Shown: positions 9,595 to 18,471 of the stretch, piece after piece
Numbering within the stretch: the stretch's first letter is position 1
Layout of the letters: each line of letters starts with the position of its first letter
Assembly: GCA_963702165.1 (NCBI GenBank)
Contig: OY969722.1
Coordinates: 2,666,001 to 2,730,000 of the forward strand
Origin: Terrimesophilobacter sp963702165
Lineage (GTDB): Bacteria; Actinomycetota; Actinomycetes; Actinomycetales; Microbacteriaceae
Length of the DNA stretch: 64,000 bases
Direction of reading: 5' to 3'
Notes under the pieces: model-generated
Database searches by the model: none
What the model saw: the letters and a program-made list of their open reading frames with translations, nothing else
Told to the model about the DNA's origin: nothing
Made by a program: the position numbers and the translations under genes

Positions 9595-10058
9595 GGACCG
9601 CGCAGCCGGCCGACTCCCGGAAGGAAGCGGCCAACCCTGCGCGCGTAGGCGGGGTAGTCCGGATGTGTTGCGCTGAGCATCCGTTCCTCCCACCGCGCCT
9701 TGCCCGCCAGCAGCGCGCCGAGTGCCAGCAGCGCTCCGATGTGCAGGCCGGATGCGCCGAGCAAGGTCAGACCGGCGCCGCCGAGCAGCAGCCCGGTGTA
9801 GATCGGGTTGCGAACGAGGCCATACACGCCGGTCGTCGCCAACGGCGTGTGCTGCTTCGGGATCGGGCTCGGCGTGAGGGCCGGCCCGAGCCGGACGGCG
9901 CCGAGTGCCGCCAGGACGATCCCGGCAGCGATGAGCAGCACGGCGAGGACGACCACCGCCGGGTTCAGCGGCCACAGCTGACCATGCGGCAGGAGGACCA
10001 GCGCCGCCAGCAGCACGACCTGCGCCGCGACGAGACCCCAAGCAACTCCGCGCCTCAT
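9591..10058 (-). CDS. Isoprenylcysteine carboxyl methyltransferase (ICMT)-like membrane protein
   Basis: This 155-residue protein has four hydrophobic segments and the ICMT/PEMT-like signature GVYGLVRNPIYTGLLL, followed by EERML and YPAYARRVGRFLPGVG. The family transfers methyl groups from S-adenosylmethionine at the membrane, but bacterial members mostly lack known substrates. It overlaps the end of the DsbA-like gene by four bases tail to tail. Confidence 0.8.
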   Translation of the reverse strand: MRRGVAWGLVAAQVVLLAALVLLPHGQLWPLNPAVVVLAVLLIAAGIVLAALGAVRLGPALTPSPIPKQHTPLATTGVYGLVRNPIYTGLLLGGAGLTLLGASGLHIGALLALGALLAGKARWEERMLSATHPDYPAYARRVGRFLPGVGRLRGP

Positions 10059-10088
10059 GGGTCGAGGGTACGCCTGCGTGAAGTGTTG

Positions 10089-10161
10089 AGCCCCCTGTCG
10101 GATTCGAACCGACGACCTTCGCTTTACAAGAGCGGTGCTCTACCAGCTGAGCTAAGGAGGC
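10089..10161 (-). tRNA. tRNA-Thr (anticodon TGT)
   Basis: On the minus strand the sequence folds as a cloverleaf: acceptor GCCTCCT pairs with AGGGGGC, D-arm AGCTCAGCTGGTAGAGC, anticodon loop CTTGTAA giving TGT, and T-loop GTTCGAATC. CCA is not encoded (discriminator followed by CA). It is a 73-base gene with no intron. Confidence 0.93.
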
Positions 10162-10269
10162 GTTTGCCTCACCAATAGTAATGGCTGGCCGAGAGGCCGC
10201 AGCCTCCCGGCGCCCACCACCGAAGTTGTCAAGGATTCTAGGTCGCAGACGCTACGGCGAGCCTTGCCC

Positions 10270-10374
10270 CCCTGTTGTGCAGGACTTCTTGCCCCGCCTG
10301 GCCCGCGGCACAGGCATCCGGGGCCATTGCCGGCCGGATGTCCTGCACAACAAGGAATCTCCTGCACAACAGGG
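10270..10374. repeat. Intergenic palindromic element, family II, copy B
   Basis: One left arm (CCCTGTTGTGCAGGA at 10270-10284) and two right arms (TCCTGCACAACAAGG at 10341-10355 and TCCTGCACAACAGGG at 10360-10374, separated by GAATC). This is the exact mirror of copy A at 5998-6102. The middle part is different. It lies after the msrB stop, on the side where msrB transcription ends. Confidence 0.65.
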
Positions 10375-10387
10375 CGGCAGGGGAGGG

Positions 10388-10792
10388 TCAGTCGGCGCGC
10401 GGCTCGAAGCTCAGCGACACCGAGTTCATGCAGAAGCGGTCACCGGTCGGCGTCTGCGGTGCGTCGTCGAAGACGTGACCCAGGTGCGAGCCGCAGTTGG
10501 AGCAGAGCACCTCGATGCGCTCCATGCCGAGGCTGTGGTCCTTGAGCAGTTGGACCGCGTCCTGCTCGGTCGGGATGTAGAAGCTCGGCCACCCGCAGTG
10601 CGAGTCGAACTTCGCTTCGCTGCGGAAGAGTTCCGCGCCGCACGCCTTACAACGGTAGACGCCCTCGCGGTTCTCGTCGAGCAGTTCGCCCGTCCACGGG
10701 CGCTCGGTCGCAGCCTGGCGCAGCACGGCGAATTCGTCCGGGGACAGTTCGCTGCGCCATTCCTCGTCGCTCTTGGTCACTTTGTAAGCCAT
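10388..10792 (-). CDS. msrB: Peptide-methionine (R)-S-oxide reductase
   Basis: The 134-residue protein reduces methionine-R-sulfoxide. All key features are visible: zinc-binding CKAC and CSNC pairs, the CGWPSF motif, GSHLGHVF, and the catalytic cysteine in RFCMNSVSLSF near the C-terminus. Length is normal for a single-domain MsrB. It appears to be transcribed alone from the htaA-like side. Confidence 0.95.
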   Translation of the reverse strand: MAYKVTKSDEEWRSELSPDEFAVLRQAATERPWTGELLDENREGVYRCKACGAELFRSEAKFDSHCGWPSFYIPTEQDAVQLLKDHSLGMERIEVLCSNCGSHLGHVFDDAPQTPTGDRFCMNSVSLSFEPRAD

Positions 10793-10905
10793 GCGGATGC
10801 TCCTCTTGCTCGTGTCCTTCCATTTAACGCCCGCTGTGGCCGAATCGTTCCCGTATCGCCCCGGTTCCCCCGATGGCCGCCGGTTAGGCTTGAAGATGGT
10901 GCCGG

Positions 10906-11685
10906 ATGTCGGGCACCCGAGGGGGAGTTGTGCAGGTCATCCGCAGTCGAGTGCTGGCTTTTTTCGTGGCGCTGGCCGCGGTAACAGCGATCCAGTCTCC
11001 CGCGGCGGCCACCGCCGAGTCCGGCATGGCAGTCGCCGCTTCGGATGCTTCCACGGCCGAATCCCAGACCTGCGCCGTCACCGGCGCGGAGCTCGAGTGG
11101 GGCTTCAAGGAATCCTTCCGCAGCTACATCAGCAGCACGATCGCGGGCGGCGACTGGAGCGTCGCCGACGGCGCACGCTATGAGACGCCGACGTTCTACT
11201 GGTCCGGCGGCGACGGCGACTTCGATGGCCGCACCATGACCGGGATGGTGACGTTCACCGGTTCGATCACCTTCACCGGACACGACGGCATCCTGAACAC
11301 GACCGTCGCCAACCCCGCCATCCGGTTCGACGGTCGCGAGGCTGTGCTGCTGATGGATGTCGCGGGCACCACCCAGGAGGGTGTCGCCGTGTCGGAGCAG
11401 GGTGTCGAGTTCGTCAGCATCGACCTCAGGGCCGGAGTCACGACGAGCGCCGACAACGTGGTGACGGTGAGGGATGCGCCAACGGTGCTGCTGCCGACCG
11501 GCGCCGCCGCCTTCGGAACCTACGAGTCGGGCGAGCCGTTCGATGCCATCAGGATCGACATCCCGACCGAGTCGGACTGCGCCCAGTTGGCCACACCGCC
11601 GGTGTGGCTGTGGATCGCGATCGGTGTTGTGCTGCTCTTCGTCGCGGCGGTCGTCAGCTTCGTGGTCATCCGCCGGCGCGCCTGA
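10906..11685 (+). CDS. HtaA-domain haem-binding surface protein
   Basis: A signal peptide (RVLAFFVALAAVTAIQSPAAA) is followed by one HtaA domain (LEWGFKESFRSYI, then GDWSVADGARYETPTFYWSGG and ILNTTVANPAIRF, all typical of corynebacterial haem-capture proteins), and a C-terminal membrane helix with a basic end (VWLWIAIGVVLLFVAAVVSF, then VIRRRA). It probably displays a haem-binding domain at the cell surface and hands haem to the HmuT-like lipoprotein encoded 1 kb away. A GTG at 10930 with a GGGGGA tract just before it is an alternative start. GGTTAGGCTT at 10882 is either a -10 element or a weak DtxR half-site. Confidence 0.82.
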   Translation: MSGTRGGVVQVIRSRVLAFFVALAAVTAIQSPAAATAESGMAVAASDASTAESQTCAVTGAELEWGFKESFRSYISSTIAGGDWSVADGARYETPTFYWSGGDGDFDGRTMTGMVTFTGSITFTGHDGILNTTVANPAIRFDGREAVLLMDVAGTTQEGVAVSEQGVEFVSIDLRAGVTTSADNVVTVRDAPTVLLPTGAAAFGTYESGEPFDAIRIDIPTESDCAQLATPPVWLWIAIGVVLLFVAAVVSFVVIRRRA

Positions 11686-12647
11686 TGGCCACCCCGCCGT
11701 CCACCGCCGACTGGTACCGGCGCTTCGCCGAGCAGGAGGCGCGCGGACAGTCGGCCGTCTACGAGGAGTGGGCGCTGGGCATCGCGGGTGATCCCGCGGT
11801 GCTTGAGCTCATCGACCAGCTGCCGTTCCCCAAGCGGCAGCCGAATCTGATCCTCGCGTGCGCGCGTCTGCTCGGAGCCTCCACGGGGGCTTACGCCGAG
11901 TTCCGCCACTGGCTGCTCGACAACTGGGACGCCGTCGCGGCAGAGGCTCGAGTCCGGATGACGCAGACCAACGAGGCCCGCCGCTGCGCCGCGCTGCTGC
12001 CCGCGCTGGCACGAATCGACGGGCCGCTCGCGCTGATCGAGCTCGGGGCGAGCGCCGGACTGTGCCTTTACCCCGACCGGTACAGCTACGACCTCGGCGG
12101 CGAGCGGCTCGACCCGCCGACCGGGCCGTCCCCGGTGCTGCTCAGCTCCGACTACTCCGGGCCCATCCCCACTGCCCTGCCCGACGTCGCGTGGCGTGCC
12201 GGCTCTGACCTGAACCCGCTCGACGTTGCCTCCGACGACGACGTGCGCTGGCTCACCACACTCATCTGGCCGGAGCAGGACGAACGCCGCGAACGGCTGA
12301 GCGCCGCCATCCAACTGGTGTCCGCCGACCCGCCGCTGCTGCTCCAAGGCGACGCGATCGACACCCTCGACGAGCTCCTCGCCCGAGTTCCGGCCGGCGC
12401 GACGCCGGTGGTGCAGACCAGCGGCATGCTCGTCTACCTGCCGTTCGAGTCCCGGATGCGCCTGGTCGAAAGCATCCGGGCATCCGGCGCCCGCTGGATC
12501 TCGCTTGAAGCGGTCGGCGCCCTGCCTGCGGTGCGCGAGCGGCTGCCGGAGGAGCGCCCCGGCTCGTACGTGCTCGCGCTCGACGAGCGGCCGCTCGCCT
12601 GGGTCGGCCCGCACGGCCAGTTCGTCGATTGGGTTCAGGGGGCGTAG
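11685..12647 (+). CDS. DUF2332 domain protein
   Basis: A 320-residue soluble protein matching the actinobacterial DUF2332 family: ADWYRRFAEQEARGQSAVYE at the start, GASAGLCLYPDRYSYDLGG (a Gly-rich stretch that resembles the nucleotide-binding part of SAM methyltransferases), and PVVQTSGMLVYLPFESRMR later. Function is unknown; a methyltransferase-like fold is an inference from the Gly-rich motif. The start overlaps the htaA-like stop (TGATG), so they are coupled. Confidence 0.8.
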   Translation: MATPPSTADWYRRFAEQEARGQSAVYEEWALGIAGDPAVLELIDQLPFPKRQPNLILACARLLGASTGAYAEFRHWLLDNWDAVAAEARVRMTQTNEARRCAALLPALARIDGPLALIELGASAGLCLYPDRYSYDLGGERLDPPTGPSPVLLSSDYSGPIPTALPDVAWRAGSDLNPLDVASDDDVRWLTTLIWPEQDERRERLSAAIQLVSADPPLLLQGDAIDTLDELLARVPAGATPVVQTSGMLVYLPFESRMRLVESIRASGARWISLEAVGALPAVRERLPEERPGSYVLALDERPLAWVGPHGQFVDWVQGA

Positions 12648-13730
12648 ATCGCGCGGGCGAGCGCATCGAGCACGTCGGCGGTGCGCGGTCCGAAGCTCAG
12701 GATCTCGCCGTCGGCCATGCTCACGAAGCGTTCATTCTGGCCGGCGGTCGTCAACGCCAGCGCAGGCTTCGCCTCGAGCAGCCCGTTGACGCCACCCGCG
12801 CTCTGCAGCCCGTCCGACATCACCAGGATCAGGTCCGGGTTGGCCGCGATGATCGCCTCGTCGGTCATCGGGCGCATGCCCTCCCAGCCGATCTCGCTGG
12901 CCACGTCGATGCCGCCGACGCGCCTGGATGAGCTGGTCGGCGCCGGACTCCGCTCCGAACAGGTAGTAGATCCCGGATGCGCCGCGCAGGTAGAGGAACA
13001 CCATCCGCAGCCGGTCGGCCGGCGCCGGGGCGATGGCGGCGATCTCGGCGATCTTGGCGTCGATGTCCGCGGTGAGGGAGGTTGCGAGCAGTTCCCCGGC
13101 ATCCGTGGCGCCGAGCGCTGCGGCGACCTGCCGGGTCAGGTCGGCGACACCGCTCACCCCCGGTTCCGCCTTGACGAAGACGACGGGCACTCCGGCATCC
13201 CGCAACTGCAGCAGGGCATCCAGCGGGCCGACCGTGCCGTCGGTGACGATCACGCTCGGCCGAAGGCTGAGCACCGCCTCGCTGTTGATGGTGTGGCCGC
13301 CGCGCGTGACCAGCGGCAGCTCGCCCACCGGCGGGAAGGTGGTCGACGAGTCGCGGCCGACGAGGTTGTCGCCGAGACCCAGCCCGTAGATGGTCGCCGC
13401 GATGGAGCCCGAGATGTCGAGGCCGATGATGCGCGACGTGTCGGTCACGGTGACGCTGCGGTCGCCAGCAGGGTCGTGCGACGTGACCCGGGCCGGCAGC
13501 TCCTGCGCGGGTGACTCGGTGATCGGTTCGATCTGCAGTTCCCGCAGCAGGGCGACCGACTCGCCGACGTGGTCCTTGGGGTTGGCGAGCAAGTCGGCCT
13601 CGGCCAACGGCACGAGGGGACCGGATGCGGTCGGTGCCGTGCTGGGTTCGCTCGTCGCCGTCTGGCACCCGGTGAGCGCGACCGCGACGACGACAAGCGC
13701 CGAGAGCACGGCGGGCAGGCGGCGGGTCAT
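12635..13730 (-). pseudogene. hmuT: HmuT-like haem ABC transporter substrate-binding lipoprotein, one frameshift
   Basis: A lipoprotein signal (MTRRLPAVLSALVVVAVALTGC) is followed by a class III periplasmic-binding fold: LGLGDNLVGRDSSTTFPPV, AVLSLRPSVIVTDGTVGP, VPVVFVKAEPGVSGVADLTRQV, and after the break GGIDVASEIGWEGMRPM and NPDLILVMSDGLQSAGG. The layout is that of HmuT haem-binding proteins. A single-base indel near 12921 moves the last quarter into another frame. This is probably a sequence error, because both parts are intact. A DtxR-type iron box lies 60 bases upstream. The permease and ATPase (HmuUV) are not in the window. GTG at 13748 is a possible earlier start. Confidence 0.82.
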
Positions 13731-13790
13731 TGTGAGGCGGTTCTCCACGCGGATGCGGACGGGTCGATGGGCTGCAGGGGAAGAAGCAAC

Positions 13791-13809
13791 TTAGGTAATC
13801 CTAACCGAA
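13791..13809. promoter_or_regulatory. DtxR/IdeR iron box upstream of hmuT
   Basis: TTAGGTAATCCTAACCGAA matches most positions of the 19-bp consensus TTAGGTTAGGCTAACCTAA, with clear TTAGGT and CCTAACC halves. It lies upstream of the haem lipoprotein and 86 bases before DUF3263 on the other strand. The matching regulator is encoded at 40420. Confidence 0.75.
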
Positions 13810-13894
13810 CCGGATTTGCGCCCGCTGGCCGAGCCTCGGCCGTCGCCGCCAGCCTTCGCCCTAGGATGGCGGCTGACCGACAGCAGGAGAAGGC

Positions 13895-14191
13895 GTGGCG
13901 CAGACATCGGGAGCGGAGCACGAGCATCCCGCCGCCGAATTGTCTGACCTCCAAAAGCGGATCCTGGACTTCGAGCGCCAATGGTGGAGGCACGCCGGCG
14001 CCAAGGAGGAGGCGGTTCGAGCGGAATTCGGGGTCTCCGGCGCCCGGTACTATCAACTGCTAAATGCTGTGATCGACTCTCCGGCCGCGATCGTGCACGA
14101 TCCGATGCTGGTCAGGCGGTTGCAGCGAGTGCGAGACCAACGAGTCGCTGCCCGTTCGGCGCGCCGGCTGCATGGGTCGCCGCGCGACTGA
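13895..14191 (+). CDS. DUF3263 protein
   Basis: A 98-residue basic protein of the DUF3263 family: LSDLQKRILDFERQWW, then KEEAVRAEFGVSGARYYQLLNAVID. The middle resembles a small helix-turn-helix. Its place just upstream of a LytR_C protein is typical in this group of bacteria. Function is unknown; a DNA-binding role is possible. Confidence 0.85.
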   Translation: MAQTSGAEHEHPAAELSDLQKRILDFERQWWRHAGAKEEAVRAEFGVSGARYYQLLNAVIDSPAAIVHDPMLVRRLQRVRDQRVAARSARRLHGSPRD

Positions 14192-14218
14192 CCCAAGTGC
14201 GACTGACCGAAGGAAAGA

Positions 14219-14782
14219 ATGGCGACGTACCCGAAGGACCGCTTCGACGAGGTGCCTGACGAACTGCTGCGCGTCGGCGCGCACCGGGCACCGGCGAAGA
14301 AGGGTCGCGGGTGGATCGCATTCGGATGGGCGGCGTTGGCGACGATCGTGCTGGTGCTGGCCGGGCTGGTCGCGCTCGCGGCGCTGAACGAGGACTTCAA
14401 GCTCGGGTTGCCCGGCTTTGAAGCGAGCCAGGAACCCCTTCCGGAACCCGAGGTGGTGGCCCCCACGGCTGAACCGACGATTGCGCCGGAGATCCCGATC
14501 ACCATCCTCAACGGAACCCCCACCGTCGGGCTCGCGAACACCGTCGGCGACGCCCTCGTCGAGCAGGGCTGGGCCGGCGCGGACCTCGGGACCGGCTCCC
14601 GCGCGAACGCCGCGCAGAACGATGTCGAGGAGACGATCGTGTACTACAACGCCCCTGAGCTGGAGGGTGCCGCGCGCGGCATCGTGCAGTCGCTCGGTAT
14701 GGGCGACGTGCGATTGTCCGATGACTTCCCCGGATCGCCGCTGACCATTGTCATCGGGCTCGACTACCGCCCAGCGGGTTAA
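14219..14782 (+). CDS. LytR C-terminal domain membrane protein
   Basis: A short cytoplasmic N-terminus is followed by one transmembrane helix (IAFGWAALATIVLVLAGLVA) and, after a Pro/Glu linker, a LytR_C domain (ITILNGTPTVGLANTVGDAL, then GSRANAAQNDVEETIVYYN and GSPLTIVIGLDY). LytR_C domains occur with cell-wall glycopolymer ligases, but this protein has no catalytic LCP domain. It follows DUF3263 by 27 bases with a GGAAAG ribosome site, so the pair is one operon. Confidence 0.87.
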   Translation: MATYPKDRFDEVPDELLRVGAHRAPAKKGRGWIAFGWAALATIVLVLAGLVALAALNEDFKLGLPGFEASQEPLPEPEVVAPTAEPTIAPEIPITILNGTPTVGLANTVGDALVEQGWAGADLGTGSRANAAQNDVEETIVYYNAPELEGAARGIVQSLGMGDVRLSDDFPGSPLTIVIGLDYRPAG

Positions 14783-14883
14783 AGGTCAAATCGCCTCTCC
14801 CGAAACTCCCTCAACCTCGCTACTATCGGCTCATCCGTCCCAGACTTTGGGCAGGGCCGTAACAGCACAGCAGGGAGCACCAC

Positions 14884-15090
14884 ATGGCGAACGGAACCGT
14901 TAAATGGTTCAACGCTGAGAAGGGGTATGGCTTCATCACCGTCGACGGTGGGGGCCAGGACGTGTTCGTCCACTACTCCGCAATCGACATGTCCGGCTAC
15001 AAGGTCCTCGAAGAGGGCCAGCAGGTCGTCTTCGAGGTCGGCACCGGATCGAAGGGGCCGCAGGCGGAGCAGGTTCGCGTCGCACAGTAG
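14884..15090 (+). CDS. Cold-shock protein (CspA family)
   Basis: A 68-residue single-domain protein with both RNA-binding motifs, KGYGFITV and VFVHYSAI, in the order of the OB fold (GTVKWFNAEKGYGFI at the N-terminus). It binds single-stranded RNA or DNA and prevents unwanted structure. About 100 bases of leader precede it after the previous gene. It is probably transcribed alone and highly expressed. Confidence 0.95.
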   Translation: MANGTVKWFNAEKGYGFITVDGGGQDVFVHYSAIDMSGYKVLEEGQQVVFEVGTGSKGPQAEQVRVAQ

Positions 15091-15161
15091 CGACGATCAA
15101 CCCGCAAACCGTGCGGCACGCGCGCGCTAACGCCGGCTGGGAGACCAGGCGGCGTTAGTCT

Positions 15162-16214
15162 GTGCCTGTGGTTCGACACGGGGGATTCGCGCGCGCCGCC
15201 GCGCTTTCGGGGATAGCGGCACTCATCCTGACGGCTGCCGGATGCGCGGCGCCGGCACCAGAGCCGACACCGAGCCCGACCGTGCCGGTCTACGTCTCCA
15301 CCTACGAGACGCCCGCGCCGACCCAACTCGCGCCGCTGCGCGGTACCACCGTGCCCGCCGGCTCGCTCGCGCACTCCGCCATCGCGGCGAAGGTCGACAA
15401 CCACTGGGACGCCCGCCCGCAGGTCGGGTTGGAGTCCACCGACATCGTCTACGAGGAACTCGTGGAAGGCGGCATCACCCGGTACGTGGCGATCTGGCAG
15501 TCGACGATCCCGGAACTCCTCGGCCCTGTGCGCTCTATTCGCCCGATGGATCCCGACATCGCCGCGCCGTATGCGGGCATCATCGCCTACTCGGGCGGGC
15601 AGCAGCGCTTCGTGAACCTCATGCAGGCAACGCCCGTCTACAACGCCATCCACGGCATGGGTGACACGGCGAACACCTTCTTCCGAACCGACAGCAAGCG
15701 CGCACCACACAACGTCCTCGTCAAGGCGACCGAGGTCGTCGCCCAGCACTCCGACATCCCGGCGCCCGTGCAGCAGTGGGCCTTCTCGCTCGACGCTGCG
15801 TCGTCGTCGGCGGCGAAGGAGGGCCAGCCGGTCTCCGCCATCCACTACCGGTTCTCCTACATGTTCGATGGAAGCTGGACCTACGATCCGGCCAGCCAGA
15901 CTTACCTCCGCGCCCAACAGGGCAACGCGGACCTGGACTCGGGCGGCAACCAACTGCGCGCGACCAACGTCGTCGTGGTGCGGGTCGGTGTGGTCGATGA
16001 CCAGGGCGTGCCGAAGACGCTGCTGCAGGGCAGCGGAGAGGCCTGGATCTCCACCGGAGGCGGCACCATCCACGGCACCTGGTCGAAAGCGTCACAGACC
16101 GAGCCGCTGCAGTTCACGGATGACCGGGGCTTCGGCATCCGGCTCGGCGCGGGCAACACCTGGGTCGAGCTCGTGCCGACGAGCGGCGGCGTGGACTTCA
16201 CCGCCGCCGGCTGA
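15162..16214 (+). CDS. DUF3048 domain lipoprotein (YerB-like)
   Basis: The start carries a lipobox (AALILTAAGC). The mature part has the DUF3048 N-domain (IAAKVDNHWDARPQVGLESTD, GGITRYVAIWQS, GPVRSIRPMDPDIA, IIAYSGGQQRF) and the C-domain (GTWSKASQTEPLQFTDDRGF, then GNTWVELVP). The family is found on the outside of Gram-positive cells; its function is not well defined. GTG at 15162 is used; GTG at 15168 would remove two residues. Confidence 0.85.
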   Translation: MPVVRHGGFARAAALSGIAALILTAAGCAAPAPEPTPSPTVPVYVSTYETPAPTQLAPLRGTTVPAGSLAHSAIAAKVDNHWDARPQVGLESTDIVYEELVEGGITRYVAIWQSTIPELLGPVRSIRPMDPDIAAPYAGIIAYSGGQQRFVNLMQATPVYNAIHGMGDTANTFFRTDSKRAPHNVLVKATEVVAQHSDIPAPVQQWAFSLDAASSSAAKEGQPVSAIHYRFSYMFDGSWTYDPASQTYLRAQQGNADLDSGGNQLRATNVVVVRVGVVDDQGVPKTLLQGSGEAWISTGGGTIHGTWSKASQTEPLQFTDDRGFGIRLGAGNTWVELVPTSGGVDFTAAG

Positions 16215-16220
16215 CCCTCG

Positions 16221-16247
16221 CTTGCACTCGCCCCCTGAGAGTGCCAG
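16221..16247. promoter_or_regulatory. Second, diverged CIRCE-like element upstream of groEL
   Basis: CTTGCACTC-N9-GAGTGCCAG keeps the CIRCE geometry (9-9-9) and differs at a few positions from TTAGCACTC-N9-GAGTGCTAA. It is 6 bases upstream of the better CIRCE site, so HrcA may bind two adjacent sites. Confidence 0.6.
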
Positions 16248-16253
16248 AATCGT

Positions 16254-16280
16254 TTAGCACTCTCTTGTAGGGAGTGCCAA
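16254..16280. promoter_or_regulatory. CIRCE operator (HrcA site) upstream of groEL
   Basis: TTAGCACTC-N9-GAGTGCCAA matches the CIRCE consensus except one base in the right arm. It lies 38 bases before the groEL ATG, as expected for HrcA repression relieved by heat. Confidence 0.92.
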
Positions 16281-16318
16281 GGTTGTATCTGGACGTCCGG
16301 GAGGGACGAGAAACACAC

Positions 16319-17947
<1,629 letters not shown>

Positions 17948-17968
17948 ACGTCCAAACTGCACGACACC

Positions 17969-17999
17969 AAGGGCGGCTCCCACTCCGGGAGCCGCCCTT
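17969..17999 (+). terminator. Rho-independent terminator of groEL
   Basis: A perfect 13-bp stem (AAGGGCGGCTCCC pairing with GGGAGCCGCCCTT) with a five-base loop, 21 bases after the stop and followed by TTT. Confidence 0.9.
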
Positions 18000-18014
18000 T
18001 GGCGTTGTGGGCCA

Positions 18015-18082
18015 CTCGCGCGGGTGCTTCTTGCTGGCGCGGGTGTTGCAACACCCGCGTGTGGCAACAACACCCGCGCGAG
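18015..18082. repeat. Nested intergenic palindrome, family I, copy 1
   Basis: Outer arms CTCGCGCGGGTG (18015-18026) and CACCCGCGCGAG (18071-18082) are perfect complements. Between them lies a perfect 22-bp palindrome at 18038-18059, built from CGCGGGTGTTG and its complement. It lies between convergent genes (groEL and WXG100), just behind the normal groEL terminator. Confidence 0.8.
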
Positions 18083-18096
18083 AGAGCCACGAGCGG

Positions 18097-18387
18097 CTAG
18101 CGCCCGAACAGGCGTGCGTTCGCCTGCTCGAGCTCGGCGTACTGGGTGCCCGCGTGGGTGAGCGCCTGGTTCATCGCGCGCAGCGAGTCCTCCATGTTCT
18201 GCGCCTGCGCCCGCCACTCTCCGGCGAGCGCCTGGAATGCACTCGCCGCCGGTCCCTGCCACACGGTGGTCAGGTCGGTGAGCTGGCCGTGCAGGCCGCT
18301 CAACTCCGCCCTGAGGCGTTCGATCGCGCCGTTCGTCGCCCCGGCGCGTGCCAGCACCGCTTCGCTGTCGACCTGGAACCGAGTCAT
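18097..18387 (-). CDS. WXG100 family protein (ESAT-6-like)
   Basis: A 96-residue helical hairpin protein: first helix with GATNGAIERLRAELSGLHGQL, the turn motif W-x-G in VWQGPAAS, and second helix EWRAQAQNMEDSLRAMNQAL. These small proteins are exported by type VII secretion. No secretion ATPase is in the window. It is probably transcribed alone. Confidence 0.9.
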   Translation of the reverse strand: MTRFQVDSEAVLARAGATNGAIERLRAELSGLHGQLTDLTTVWQGPAASAFQALAGEWRAQAQNMEDSLRAMNQALTHAGTQYAELEQANARLFGR

Positions 18388-18471
18388 CGCTGCTCCCTCC
18401 GCCCGGGGAGGCTCCCCGGTGTCGCAGCACAGGCTAGGCAGGCATCCGGATGGCCGCCCGACGCGACGGTG

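Noticed and set aside
10879..10897. Full DtxR box upstream of the htaA-like gene
   Set aside because: Only the centre TTAGGCT and left GGT match; about half of the positions fit, and the same TTAGGCT is used as a -10-like element elsewhere. Kept only as a remark.
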